A stretch of DNA of 64,000 nucleotides from Gudongella sp049310905. Lineage in GTDB: Bacteria > Bacillota > Clostridia > Tissierellales > Tissierellaceae. Below the pieces are notes generated by a model, which was not told the DNA's origin, did not search any database, and saw only the letters and a program-made list of their open reading frames with translations. Made by a program: the position numbers and the translations under genes. Location: assembly GCF_049310905.1 (NCBI RefSeq), contig NZ_JBMEMN010000015.1:1-64000 (forward strand). The letters are read 5' to 3'. Of the stretch, positions 24,533 to 33,504 are shown piece after piece (the first letter of the stretch is position 1; each line of letters starts with the position of its first letter).

Positions 24533-26395
24533 ATGAATGGATACAATGGAAAATTTTTATTTATCGACTTAAGTACGAAAGAAACAACAACGGAAACCTT
24601 TGATGAGCAATTTGTGAAGGACTACATAGGAGGATATGGGTTCGGAGCAAAGATACTCTATGAAAGAATGCCGGCAGGCGCTGATCCACTTGGTGCGGAC
24701 AATATTCTCGGATTTATTACTGGGATTACCAATGGGACCGGTGCAATGTATGGCGGAAGATTTACAATGGTACACAAGTCTCCAGTAACAGGGGGTTGGA
24801 ATGACTCCAATTCCGGCGGGTTCTTCGGACCGGAGCTTAAAAAAGCGGGATTTGATGCCCTCTTTATCTCAGGAGTTTCAAAGGAGCCGGTCTACATATG
24901 GATAAACGACGGACAGGTGGAAATAAAGGATGCAAATCATCTGTGGGGAATGGATACAAAGGAAGTCTGGGAATCCCTTAAGGAAGAGCATGATGAACCT
25001 ACAGTAAAAATTGTTGCAATCGGACCTTCCGGAGAAAGACAATCACTCCTTGCATGTCCAATCAACGATGGGCACAGGGCACCTGGAAGAGGCGGTGGAG
25101 GAGCGGTTATGGGTTCAAAGAACCTGAAGGCAGTTCTTGTAAAGGGTACCGGAAAAGTCCACGTGGCGGATTCAGAGGGACTAAAAGAAGTGAACAAGCT
25201 TGTTCTTAAGACAATGAAGGAAAATCCGGGAACAAAAAGATTCAGCGATCACGGAACAGGAGCTGGAACAGCAGCTGCTGCATTAAGTGGCGACAGTCCT
25301 GTTATGAACTGGAAAGGTGTAGGCATTATTGATTATGGTGAAGAATCTGCAGAAGCACTTGGAGCACAGGTGATGGACAGGTACAAGACCAAGAAGTATG
25401 CCTGTTCTAGCTGTCCCTTGGGATGTGGAGCAGAATATGAGGTAAATGAAGGAAGATGGCCTGTTGGAACCACTGACAGACCTGAATACGAAACGGCATC
25501 TGTTTTCGGGTCAACAATGTTGTGTGATGAGAAAGATGCCCTGATAAAAGCAAATGATATATGCAACAGATATGGAATAGATACTATTTCGACAGGAATG
25601 ACAATAGCCTGGGCAATGGAATGCTATGATGAAGGTGTATTATCGCTCGAGGAACTTGATGGCATAGACCTAAAGTGGGGCGATGGTGAAGCAATTGTGG
25701 CATTGACTCAGAAAATAGCTGATGCTGAGGGTTGTGGAGAAGTTCTTTCAAATGGCTCAGCTTATGCAGCAGACTATTTCAAAAAGGGACACGAATATCT
25801 CCAGACTGCATCGGGTATCGAGCTGCCAATGCACGACCCTAGATTTGCACCGGGTCTGGCAAGAACATATCAGTTTGACCCAACTCCAGGAAGACATGTC
25901 AAGGGAGGAGTGGGCAGTCTTCAGATGGGAGGCAAGGAAACAAGACCAAAGTATGACTACCAGGGAACTGGTGACCAGGATGTAGACCTTACATCGAAGA
26001 GAGAAATAATGAATGTAGCAGGAATGTGTATTTTCTCTAGATTCGGAACACCACCTGAAGGAATAGTGGACAGCTATGTGGAAACAATCGGAGGATTCTC
26101 ATTCGGAGAGGAAGAAAGCTACAAGGCTGGACTTAGAATTTATACAATGAGACATGCATTTAACATTAGAGAAGGAATTCTACCAAAGGACATGGGAATA
26201 ACCCAGAGAGCGGTAGGAAAGCCTCCTTTGGAGGCTGGACCTCTTGAAGGTGTAGAAGTCGACAATGTGCTTCTTGGGCAGAACTTCTTCAATGAGCTTG
26301 GATGGGATTATGAGACCGGAATACCTTCGGAAGAATTCTTAAAGAAAATGGGAGCGTTGGACTATCTTGTGGAGGACTTCCACAAAAAAGAGTAA
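24533..26395 (+). CDS. aldehyde:ferredoxin oxidoreductase family protein
   Basis: A 620-residue tungsten- or molybdenum-pterin enzyme of the AOR family. The N-terminal half has the cofactor region, including GGRFTMVHKSPVTGGWNDSNSGG (about residues 78-100) and the HRAPGRGGGGAVMGSKNLKA stretch (about 180). The 4Fe-4S ligands are in CSSCPLGC (about 290) plus a later Cys in VAGMCIFSRFG. Such enzymes oxidise aldehydes to acids and reduce ferredoxin. The ATG at 24533 gives the usual start MNGYNGKFLFIDLS; its substrate is unknown. Confidence 0.92.
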   Translation: MNGYNGKFLFIDLSTKETTTETFDEQFVKDYIGGYGFGAKILYERMPAGADPLGADNILGFITGITNGTGAMYGGRFTMVHKSPVTGGWNDSNSGGFFGPELKKAGFDALFISGVSKEPVYIWINDGQVEIKDANHLWGMDTKEVWESLKEEHDEPTVKIVAIGPSGERQSLLACPINDGHRAPGRGGGGAVMGSKNLKAVLVKGTGKVHVADSEGLKEVNKLVLKTMKENPGTKRFSDHGTGAGTAAAALSGDSPVMNWKGVGIIDYGEESAEALGAQVMDRYKTKKYACSSCPLGCGAEYEVNEGRWPVGTTDRPEYETASVFGSTMLCDEKDALIKANDICNRYGIDTISTGMTIAWAMECYDEGVLSLEELDGIDLKWGDGEAIVALTQKIADAEGCGEVLSNGSAYAADYFKKGHEYLQTASGIELPMHDPRFAPGLARTYQFDPTPGRHVKGGVGSLQMGGKETRPKYDYQGTGDQDVDLTSKREIMNVAGMCIFSRFGTPPEGIVDSYVETIGGFSFGEEESYKAGLRIYTMRHAFNIREGILPKDMGITQRAVGKPPLEAGPLEGVEVDNVLLGQNFFNELGWDYETGIPSEEFLKKMGALDYLVEDFHKKE

Positions 26396-26408
26396 GGGGG
26401 TCTGAATC

Positions 26409-27098
26409 TTGAAGCTTGAGCATAGATATGATAGAAACAAGTCCTTGATCTCTCATGATGAACAGAAAATCTTAGCTGAAAAAACTGTTGGAGTTGTGGG
26501 GGCCGGAGGGCTTGGAGGGTATTTGGCCGAACTTGTCGTAAGACTGGGAGTAGGCAAGGTAATAGTAATAGATGGGGATGTATTCGAAGAGAGCAATCTC
26601 AACAGACAGAGATTCTCCAACGAAGACAATCTTGGAGAGCCGAAGGCAATAGAGGCAAAGCGGATACTTGAGAGAATAAATTCCCAAGTGGAGGTTGTCG
26701 CAGTTCATGACAGAATATCCATTGACAATGGCAAAGAGCTTCTCCAAGGAGCAGATTTGCTTTTGGATGGTGTGGATAACGCAAGGACCAGACTACTCCT
26801 TCAGGAAATATGCAAACAACTGGAGATTCCATTGGTTCACGGAGCAATTGGTGGCTGGTATGGACAGGTCAGTGTAGTAATGCCTGGAGATGACACCCTA
26901 TCAACCATCTACTCTGATCCAGATGCAAAGGGTATTGAGAATGAACTGGGGAATCCATCCTTTACTCCTGCACTGGTTGCATCCTATCAGGTTGCAGAAG
27001 CCTTGAAACTCCTTTTAGATAAAGGGGAAACACTAAGAAAAAAAATCCTCTACATTGATACGCTCTCAAACAGCACCAGTATAATTGAACTTGAATAG
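26409..27098 (+). CDS. ThiF/MoeB/HesA family adenylyltransferase
   Basis: A 229-residue E1-like enzyme. It has an ATP-binding GAGGLGG loop (about residue 31), NLNRQ with the arginine finger (about 64) and DGVDNARTR (about 118). The zinc-binding CxxC pairs of MoeB and ThiF are absent. Family members adenylate the C-terminal glycine of small sulfur carriers such as MoaD or ThiS. Being 13 nt behind an AOR gene suggests a role in making the tungstopterin dithiolene. The start is TTG with an AGGGGG site; no MoaD gene is adjacent. Confidence 0.85.
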   Translation: MKLEHRYDRNKSLISHDEQKILAEKTVGVVGAGGLGGYLAELVVRLGVGKVIVIDGDVFEESNLNRQRFSNEDNLGEPKAIEAKRILERINSQVEVVAVHDRISIDNGKELLQGADLLLDGVDNARTRLLLQEICKQLEIPLVHGAIGGWYGQVSVVMPGDDTLSTIYSDPDAKGIENELGNPSFTPALVASYQVAEALKLLLDKGETLRKKILYIDTLSNSTSIIELE

Positions 27099-27104
27099 AA
27101 TCCT

Positions 27105-27127
27105 AGGACCCCAGATGGGGTCCTTTC
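27105..27127 (+). terminator. terminator of the AOR-thiF operon
   Basis: AGGACCCC (27105-27112) pairs perfectly with GGGGTCCT (27117-27124) around a 4-nt loop. The T-run is short. Confidence 0.7.
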
Positions 27128-27146
27128 GCATGATAAAGTAAAAGTC

Positions 27147-27175
27147 TTGACAATCACACTGTGGAGTAATAAAAT
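27147..27175 (+). promoter_or_regulatory. promoter of the glutamine synthetase gene
   Basis: A perfect TTGACA (27147-27152), a 17-bp spacer and TAAAAT (27170-27175), 37 nt before the chosen start codon. No leader riboswitch or T-box is seen between promoter and gene. Confidence 0.75.
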
Positions 27176-27212
27176 AATAAAGTATAAAAAATTTGCTACC
27201 GGAGATGATAAA

Positions 27213-29114
27213 ATGAGAAAAGATTTGTGTTACTTAATCAGGCATGAAAATCACAACAAGGAGGATTTATATAGAATCCTTGAGGATAATCCCCAGATCA
27301 GATTTGTCTCCCTTGGTGGCGTTGATTTGATCGGACATGAGACAGAAGAGAAGATACCTGTAAAGGTATTTATGGAAGACATGGATTTGTTTTTGGATGG
27401 TATTGCGGTCCAGACAGATGGCTCGTCAGTTTATCTTCCCAAAATAGCATCATTGGATAATGCAAAAATAGACATGAAATCAGATTTGGAAGCTAACTGG
27501 TTTGTTGACTACAATTTCGAGAATATCGATCAGGACTCAGGTAGACCGGTTGGAACACTTAAGATTCCTTGCTTTCTCTACCACGATGGCATCCCTGTTG
27601 ACTCGAGACATATATTGAAGGATGCTACAAGTTACTTTGAGAGTCATATCGAAGAGCTTTTGAAAAACAATCCTGAACAAACAAAAGCCTATGGATTTCT
27701 GCCAGATGAAATCAAGAGTGTTCACGTAACAGCCGCCACTGAACTTGAATTCTGGGTAAGAACACCTGACTCAAACAGAGAGCTTCAGGAACTAACAACC
27801 TCACAGGAGTTAAATGAACAGTACTGGGCCAAGACCAGAGGAGCTGTTCGAACTGCTCTTGAAAATTCTCTTCAATTTATGGAGCTTTATGGTATGGAGC
27901 CTGAGATGGGTCACAAGGAAGTTGGAGGAGTAAAAGCCAGACTCCAGCATGATGGAAGCTTTTCAGGGATAATGGAGCAGCTTGAAATTGACTGGAAGTA
28001 TTCCACGGCAATACAGACAGGTGACAACGAGATTTTTCTTAAGAATATTATAAAGGAAACCTTCAGAGCAAAGGGAATGGATGTAACCTTCCTTGCTAAG
28101 CCAATTCCAGGTGTTGCAGGAAGTGGTGAGCATACGCATATGGGTGTTGCCGTTGAGTTGAAATCCGGGAAGAGAATAAATCTGTTCCATCCATACAAGA
28201 AGCATTATATGAGTCCAATTGGATATGGGGCACTGATGGGAATTCTCAAGAACTATGAGATCATGAATCCATTTATAACATCATCAAATGAATCATTCAA
28301 GAGACTTAAGCCGGGATTCGAAGCTCCTGTATGCATAGTAACATCCCTGGGAAGAAGTGTAGAGGTTCCTTCAAGGAACAGAACCATTCTAATTGGATTG
28401 ATTCGGGATGAGAACAACCCTCTAGCTACAAGATTTGAACTTAGAAGTCCAAACCCACATACGAATTCATTCCTTTGCATGAGTTCCATGCTTATGGCCA
28501 TGGATGATGGAATCAACCATGTATTTAAGGAAAACAGGGATGAGGACAGCCTTTTGGATGAGTTGTCGAAAACTCCAGAAGATGAAGGTATATATCTTCA
28601 AAAGGGAAGAGCTTACAGAAGTGAGGTAAATGTATTTGATGATTATACAGAAAAGGAAAGGGAAGACTTCTTTGGAAAAGTCCCTTCAACAGTGTATGAA
28701 AACATAAAGGCATTCCAACTGTATCCGGAAAAGCTTTCAATTCTCAAGAATGGCAATGTATTCAGGCACAGCATAATCGAGAGCTACCAGTCTGCTGCAA
28801 TTAACAAATGGTTTACAGAAATAGAGCATAGGATAATTCCTGATTCCATAAGGGAAATCAGGGGATATAAATCATTGCACGATCCGGCAAATGCATCGGA
28901 TCTGGATATATCAAACTGGCTGGCAATACGAGATTTAAGAATTGAGTTGATGAAGGACAGCTTAAGCAGGACTTCAATGTTTACTCAAATCAAAGAGGCA
29001 ATCGAGAAGCAGAATTATGATCTGGCATCTGAGCTTCAGAAAAGTATTTATGTCAAGATGGACAATTTGAGAATGCTTTACAGCCTATATAAAAAGAATC
29101 TTCTAGATATCTAA
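27213..29114 (+). CDS. glnA: long-form glutamine synthetase family protein
   Basis: A 633-residue glutamine-synthetase-fold ligase. The canonical active-site blocks are present in order: DGSSV (about residue 82), TELEF (about 178), the GSGEHTHMG histidine loop (about 305), SRNRTILIGL (about 388) and FELRSPNPHTNSFL (about 409). It should join glutamate and ammonia with ATP, though another amine substrate is possible. It is longer than the usual 440-470-residue GSI because of an insertion around residues 230-260 and about 170 extra C-terminal residues. The ATG has a GGAG site; an upstream TTG falls in the promoter. Confidence 0.85.
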   Translation: MRKDLCYLIRHENHNKEDLYRILEDNPQIRFVSLGGVDLIGHETEEKIPVKVFMEDMDLFLDGIAVQTDGSSVYLPKIASLDNAKIDMKSDLEANWFVDYNFENIDQDSGRPVGTLKIPCFLYHDGIPVDSRHILKDATSYFESHIEELLKNNPEQTKAYGFLPDEIKSVHVTAATELEFWVRTPDSNRELQELTTSQELNEQYWAKTRGAVRTALENSLQFMELYGMEPEMGHKEVGGVKARLQHDGSFSGIMEQLEIDWKYSTAIQTGDNEIFLKNIIKETFRAKGMDVTFLAKPIPGVAGSGEHTHMGVAVELKSGKRINLFHPYKKHYMSPIGYGALMGILKNYEIMNPFITSSNESFKRLKPGFEAPVCIVTSLGRSVEVPSRNRTILIGLIRDENNPLATRFELRSPNPHTNSFLCMSSMLMAMDDGINHVFKENRDEDSLLDELSKTPEDEGIYLQKGRAYRSEVNVFDDYTEKEREDFFGKVPSTVYENIKAFQLYPEKLSILKNGNVFRHSIIESYQSAAINKWFTEIEHRIIPDSIREIRGYKSLHDPANASDLDISNWLAIRDLRIELMKDSLSRTSMFTQIKEAIEKQNYDLASELQKSIYVKMDNLRMLYSLYKKNLLDI

Positions 29115-29118
29115 TAGA

Positions 29119-29150
29119 AACCGTCACTGGAAAATCAGTGGCGGTTTTTT
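29119..29150 (+). terminator. terminator of glnA
   Basis: AACCGTCACTG pairs with CAGTGGCGGTT around a 6-nt loop and is followed by six T. Confidence 0.88.
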
Positions 29151-29270
29151 AACAAAGTATTTGAAAGCAAGTATTAAATATTAAACAGATGCAGCTGTAC
29201 GTAATTAGGCGTTTGTTAAGAACATATGCCATATATGTTGAAATTACAACGTTTGTAACATAAACAACCA

Positions 29271-29316
29271 TTGATTACATTACCAAAATATGGTATATTT
29301 GTTAATGATATAACGT
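29271..29316 (+). promoter_or_regulatory. promoter of the FMN lipoprotein gene with a Rex-like operator
   Basis: TTGATT (29271-29276), 17 bp, TATATT (29294-29299) with an extended TGG. Overlapping its downstream edge, 29299-29316 reads TTGTTAA-TGAT-ATAACGT. The left half matches the Rex half-site and the right half is partial. Rex senses NADH/NAD, which would suit an electron-transfer protein; the operator call is tentative. Confidence 0.5.
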
Positions 29317-29349
29317 TAATAATATTACAATAAAAGGAGATGAGTCATT

Positions 29350-31050
29350 TTGAAAAAGCTATTGGTTTTACTTTTGGCCTTTGCTATGGCATTTAGCATG
29401 GCAGCATGTTCAACAGCTCCTGAGGAGGAGCCTGCTGATGCAGTTACTCTTACAGGTGTAGGTGAGGGATTTGGAGGACCGATTGAGGTTAAAGTCATGA
29501 TGGCAGGTGACACAATAAAAGGTGTTGAAATTGTTTCACACAGCGAAACACCGGGAATCAGTGATCCTGCAATTGAAGAGACTCCAGCTGCAATAGTGGA
29601 AGCGAATTCAACCGAGGTTGATGCTGTTTCTGGCGCTACATATACGAGTGATGGCATAATATATGCTGTAAACAATGCAATTGACCCTGATACATATCCT
29701 GCTCCAGTTGAAGAGGAGCCAGAAGACCCATCAGAGGTTACAGCATCTGATGTATACCTTGGATTCGGCATTTCTAATATGGGAAGAAAAGGTCCAGGAG
29801 CTGACAATGAGGAAGTTCAGGTTTGGAGCATCAACCAGGTTCTTGCCAGCGTACTCTTTGATGGCGAAGGTAGAATTCTTGAGATGAATGTTGACCAGTT
29901 GGAAATTGCAACTCCAAACTACGATGGCGATGGAATGCCACACTTCAGCGGATTCCCAGGCCAGGGTGGATACAACTGGGATGAGAATCATGATGAGGTT
30001 GTAGATGGAAAGACTCCTGATACAGAGGAGAACTTCTTTGCTGAAATCGATGGATGGATGACAAAGAGGGAAAGAGGCGACTCCTATGTAATGGGCAACG
30101 GCAAGACATGGGTTGAGCATATGGACGGATTCCAGAAGGCATTTGCTGGAATGACCGTTGAAGAAGTTAAAGATTGGTTTGACGATTACACCTCAGATAG
30201 AAACGGAAGACCGTTAAAGGATGGCTCAGAGGATGCAGAAGACAAAGCCAAGTACGATGCACTTACAGATGATGAGAAGGCAATGCTTGCAGATGTGACA
30301 TCATCTGCAACTATGAGTCTTAATGATTCACACGGTGACATAGTGGCTGCAATTGAACTTGCATATGAAAACAGAAAGCCCCTTGAAATTGAGGAAGCTT
30401 CATCATATGGTCTTGGAATCGCCAGCATGGGAAGAAAGGGTCCAGGAGCTGACAATGAGGAAGTTCAGGTATGGAGTATAAACCAGGTAGTGGCAAACTC
30501 ACTATTTGACGAAGAAGGAAAGCTTGTTGCACTTCATGTTGATCAAATGGAAATTGCAACTCCAAACTATGATGGCGATGGAATGCCACACTTCAGCGGA
30601 TTCCCAGGTCAGGGTGGATATAACTTCGATGAAGATCACGATGAGGTTGTAGATGGAAAGACTCCTGATACAGAGGAGAACTTCTTTGCAGAAATCGATG
30701 GATGGATGACAAAGAGAGAAAGAGGCGACTCATATGTAATGGGCAACGGCAAGACATGGGTTGAACATATGGATAAGTTTGAAGAAGCATTTATCGGTAT
30801 GACTGCAGAAGAGCTTGAAGATTGGTTTGACAAGTATACATCCGACAGAAACGGAAGACCTTTAAAAGACGGTTCAGATGATGCAGAAGACAAAGCCAAG
30901 TATGATGCACTTACAGATGATGAGAAGGCAATGCTTGCAGATGTGACATCAGCTGCAACAATGAGTCTTAATGATTCACACGGTGATATCATAGCTGCAA
31001 TAAAGGCATCATATGAAAACAGGAAAGATATCGATTTGAAAATAGAGTAA
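29350..31050 (+). CDS. FMN-binding lipoprotein with internal 216-residue tandem duplication
   Basis: A 566-residue exported lipoprotein (lipobox SMAAC, Cys20). Residues about 33-115 form an FMN_bind domain ending in DAVSGATYTS (residues 91-100). This matches the ApbE flavinylation motif, with Thr97 as the probable FMN attachment site. Two near-identical repeats follow (about 135-350 and 351-566), offset by exactly 648 bp. Each contains GRKGPGADNEEVQVWSINQV, an acidic DGDGMPHFSGFPGQGGY segment and TKRERGDSYVMGNGKTW. The repeats resemble a domain found beside FMN_bind in other clostridial surface proteins. A role in extracellular electron transfer is inferred. The start is TTG. Confidence 0.85.
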   Translation: MKKLLVLLLAFAMAFSMAACSTAPEEEPADAVTLTGVGEGFGGPIEVKVMMAGDTIKGVEIVSHSETPGISDPAIEETPAAIVEANSTEVDAVSGATYTSDGIIYAVNNAIDPDTYPAPVEEEPEDPSEVTASDVYLGFGISNMGRKGPGADNEEVQVWSINQVLASVLFDGEGRILEMNVDQLEIATPNYDGDGMPHFSGFPGQGGYNWDENHDEVVDGKTPDTEENFFAEIDGWMTKRERGDSYVMGNGKTWVEHMDGFQKAFAGMTVEEVKDWFDDYTSDRNGRPLKDGSEDAEDKAKYDALTDDEKAMLADVTSSATMSLNDSHGDIVAAIELAYENRKPLEIEEASSYGLGIASMGRKGPGADNEEVQVWSINQVVANSLFDEEGKLVALHVDQMEIATPNYDGDGMPHFSGFPGQGGYNFDEDHDEVVDGKTPDTEENFFAEIDGWMTKRERGDSYVMGNGKTWVEHMDKFEEAFIGMTAEELEDWFDKYTSDRNGRPLKDGSDDAEDKAKYDALTDDEKAMLADVTSAATMSLNDSHGDIIAAIKASYENRKDIDLKIE

Positions 31051-31066
31051 TTTCCCCTAAGTAGAA

Positions 31067-31095
31067 AAATCCCGGAATAATAATCTGGGGTTTTT
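31067..31095 (+). terminator. terminator of the FMN lipoprotein gene
   Basis: ATCCCGGA pairs with TCTGGGGT (two G/T wobbles) followed by five T. Confidence 0.7.
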
Positions 31096-31168
31096 CCTTT
31101 AAGGAGAGTTTTCCTTGATGTAAAATTTGGAATGAAATCATAAGAACTTTAAGACTGATTATTCTATG

Positions 31169-31219
31169 AAGGAACCGGATTAGGTGGTGTTAATTAAACA
31201 CTCCGAACCGGTTCCTTTT
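31169..31219. terminator. second, long hairpin upstream of pcrA
   Basis: AAGGAACCGG (31169-31178) pairs perfectly with CCGGTTCCTT. An inner stem GGTGTT/AACACT sits within the loop, and TTTTC follows. It probably insulates pcrA from the gene upstream. A TATAAT for pcrA follows at 31260-31265. Confidence 0.7.
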
Positions 31220-31294
31220 CTATTAGTGCTTTTTTGTGGAAATCTTCCAGTCAATACTATATAATTGTAGAGAGAATAGTTAGGATGGTGACAA

Positions 31295-33487
31295 ATGGAT
31301 TATATAAAGGGACTTAACGATAGACAAAAGGAGGCGGTTCTTCACACTGAAGGACCTTTACTTATTATGGCAGGTGCAGGAAGCGGTAAGACAAGAGTTG
31401 TTACCCACAAAATTGCACATCTTATCGACCATAAGGGAGTATCTCCCTACGAAATCCTTGCAATAACATTTACCAACAAGGCTGCAAATGAAATGAAGGA
31501 AAGGGTGGCAAACCTTATTGCGGTGGATGTTGACAAGATGTGGATGGGAACATTCCACTCCATCTGTGTAAGGATGTTAAGACGAGATATTGAAAAAATC
31601 GGATATGACAAGAACTTTTCCATATACGACAGGGATGATCAGAAGACCCTGATCAAGGAATGCATGAAGGAGTTGAATCTTGACAAGGAGATGTACAAGG
31701 AAAACGGCCTTTTGGCAAAGATCGGTGAACTGAAGAACACTCAGGTAACCCCTGATGAATATATCAATGACAACTACGGAGATTTCAGGGAGAGAAATAT
31801 CGGTGAAGCCTATGCCCTGTATCAGAAAAAGCTGAGATTCTACAATGCACTGGATTTTGATGATCTTCTGATAAAAGGTGTTGAACTTCTGAAAACCAGC
31901 CCACAGGTACTTAAAAGATACCAGGAGAGATTCAAGCACATCTTTGTGGATGAGTACCAGGATACAAACAAGGTTCAGTACCAGTTTGTAAAGCTTCTTT
32001 CAGGATATCACAACAACATATGCGTAGTGGGCGATTCAGACCAGGCCATATATTCCTGGAGACATGCTGATATAACAAATATACTGGAATTTGAGAAGGA
32101 TTTTCCAGGTGCCAAGGTAATACTTCTTGAGCAGAACTATCGTTCAACTGAAGCTATACTAAAGGTTGCCAATCAGGTTATCCAGAAGAACACCCAAAGA
32201 AAGCACAAGAATCTCTGGACTGACAAGAATGAAGGAAGCAGTGCTGTTTACACACCCTTGGATTACTCTGAGGGAGAAGCATTTTTTGTTGCAAAAAAGA
32301 TCCATCACCTTATGTACAAGGGATACAAGTTGAAGGATATAGCAATTCTCTACAGGACAAATGTACAGTCAAGACCTTTTGAGGAGGCCTTTATGGCTGA
32401 AGAACTTCCATACAAGGTTATCGGTGGACTGAAGTTCTACGACCGCAGGGAAGTAAAGGACATAATCGCATATCTTAAATTCATTCAGAATCCAAATGAC
32501 AACATAGCATTGAAAAGGATAATAAATACACCCAAGAGGGGAATCGGAAAGGCTACAATAGAAAAGATGGAAGCCTATGCCGAGGAGAGAAATGAATCAC
32601 TATACAGTGCAGTACTTGACAGGGAAAAGATTGACGTTCTTTCATCAAGAGCAAAAAACTCCATATCACCCTTTGCAGATTCGATGAATATTCTTATGGC
32701 TAAAAAGGAACTTATGGGAATCAAGGAATTTATCAAGGAGACCATGGAATCAACAGGGTACATTGCAGATCTTGAAAAGGAAGGGACAATTGAGGCAAGA
32801 ACGAGAATTGAAAATATCAAGGATTTCCTTTCTGTTGCTTTGATATTTGAGCAGAAGAATCCTGAGTCAACCCTTGAGGACTTCCTGGCTAGCGTATCTC
32901 TTCTTTCCGATGTAGACAAGACAGTGGAAGACGACAATGTAATATCCATGATGACTGTACACAGCGCCAAGGGACTGGAATTTCCCGTGGTATTCCTCGT
33001 TGGGATGGAGGAAGGACTCTTCCCCATTTCAAGAGCCATGGATTCTCTTGAGGAACTGGAAGAGGAGCGGAGGCTTTGCTATGTCGCAGTGACCCGGGCA
33101 GAGGAACAGCTTTTTATTACAAGTGCCAAGGCAAGGACATTATATGGAAGAACAGACTATACGATTCCATCAAGCTTTTTGGATGAGATGGGTGATACCC
33201 TTGAAATAGATAAGTCGGAGGAAAAGAAGAAGGAAATAGCCAAGGATCCTCTGGAAGTAAAAAGATCCATGGAGTATAACAAGGACAACTTCATTCCAAA
33301 GCCAATAAGGAAGAAGACATCGGATGTCCCGATTTCAGTGGGAACAAAAGTGAAGCATGAAAAATTCGGCAATGGAATGATAGTAAGCATTGAAGAGGTC
33401 AATGACGACAAGAAGGTAAGGATAGCCTTTGACGGCGGAGGCTTAAAAACCCTTATGCTGTCAATGGCACCATTGACCATAATTTAA
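31295..33487 (+). CDS. pcrA: ATP-dependent DNA helicase PcrA/UvrD
   Basis: A 730-residue superfamily 1A helicase. Motif I is AGAGSGKTR (about residue 27), Ia AITFTNKAANEMKER, II DEYQDT (about 218), III GDSDQAIYSWRHA, IV QNYRST and VI VAVTRAEE (about 600). A C-terminal PcrA-type tudor-like region contains GTKVKHEKFGNGMI. It unwinds DNA 3' to 5' in repair and replication restart. ligA follows after 17 nt, the usual pcrA-ligA order in Bacillota. Confidence 0.96.
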   Translation: MDYIKGLNDRQKEAVLHTEGPLLIMAGAGSGKTRVVTHKIAHLIDHKGVSPYEILAITFTNKAANEMKERVANLIAVDVDKMWMGTFHSICVRMLRRDIEKIGYDKNFSIYDRDDQKTLIKECMKELNLDKEMYKENGLLAKIGELKNTQVTPDEYINDNYGDFRERNIGEAYALYQKKLRFYNALDFDDLLIKGVELLKTSPQVLKRYQERFKHIFVDEYQDTNKVQYQFVKLLSGYHNNICVVGDSDQAIYSWRHADITNILEFEKDFPGAKVILLEQNYRSTEAILKVANQVIQKNTQRKHKNLWTDKNEGSSAVYTPLDYSEGEAFFVAKKIHHLMYKGYKLKDIAILYRTNVQSRPFEEAFMAEELPYKVIGGLKFYDRREVKDIIAYLKFIQNPNDNIALKRIINTPKRGIGKATIEKMEAYAEERNESLYSAVLDREKIDVLSSRAKNSISPFADSMNILMAKKELMGIKEFIKETMESTGYIADLEKEGTIEARTRIENIKDFLSVALIFEQKNPESTLEDFLASVSLLSDVDKTVEDDNVISMMTVHSAKGLEFPVVFLVGMEEGLFPISRAMDSLEELEEERRLCYVAVTRAEEQLFITSAKARTLYGRTDYTIPSSFLDEMGDTLEIDKSEEKKKEIAKDPLEVKRSMEYNKDNFIPKPIRKKTSDVPISVGTKVKHEKFGNGMIVSIEEVNDDKKVRIAFDGGGLKTLMLSMAPLTII

Positions 33488-33504
33488 TCAAAGGAGAGAT
33501 TGGC

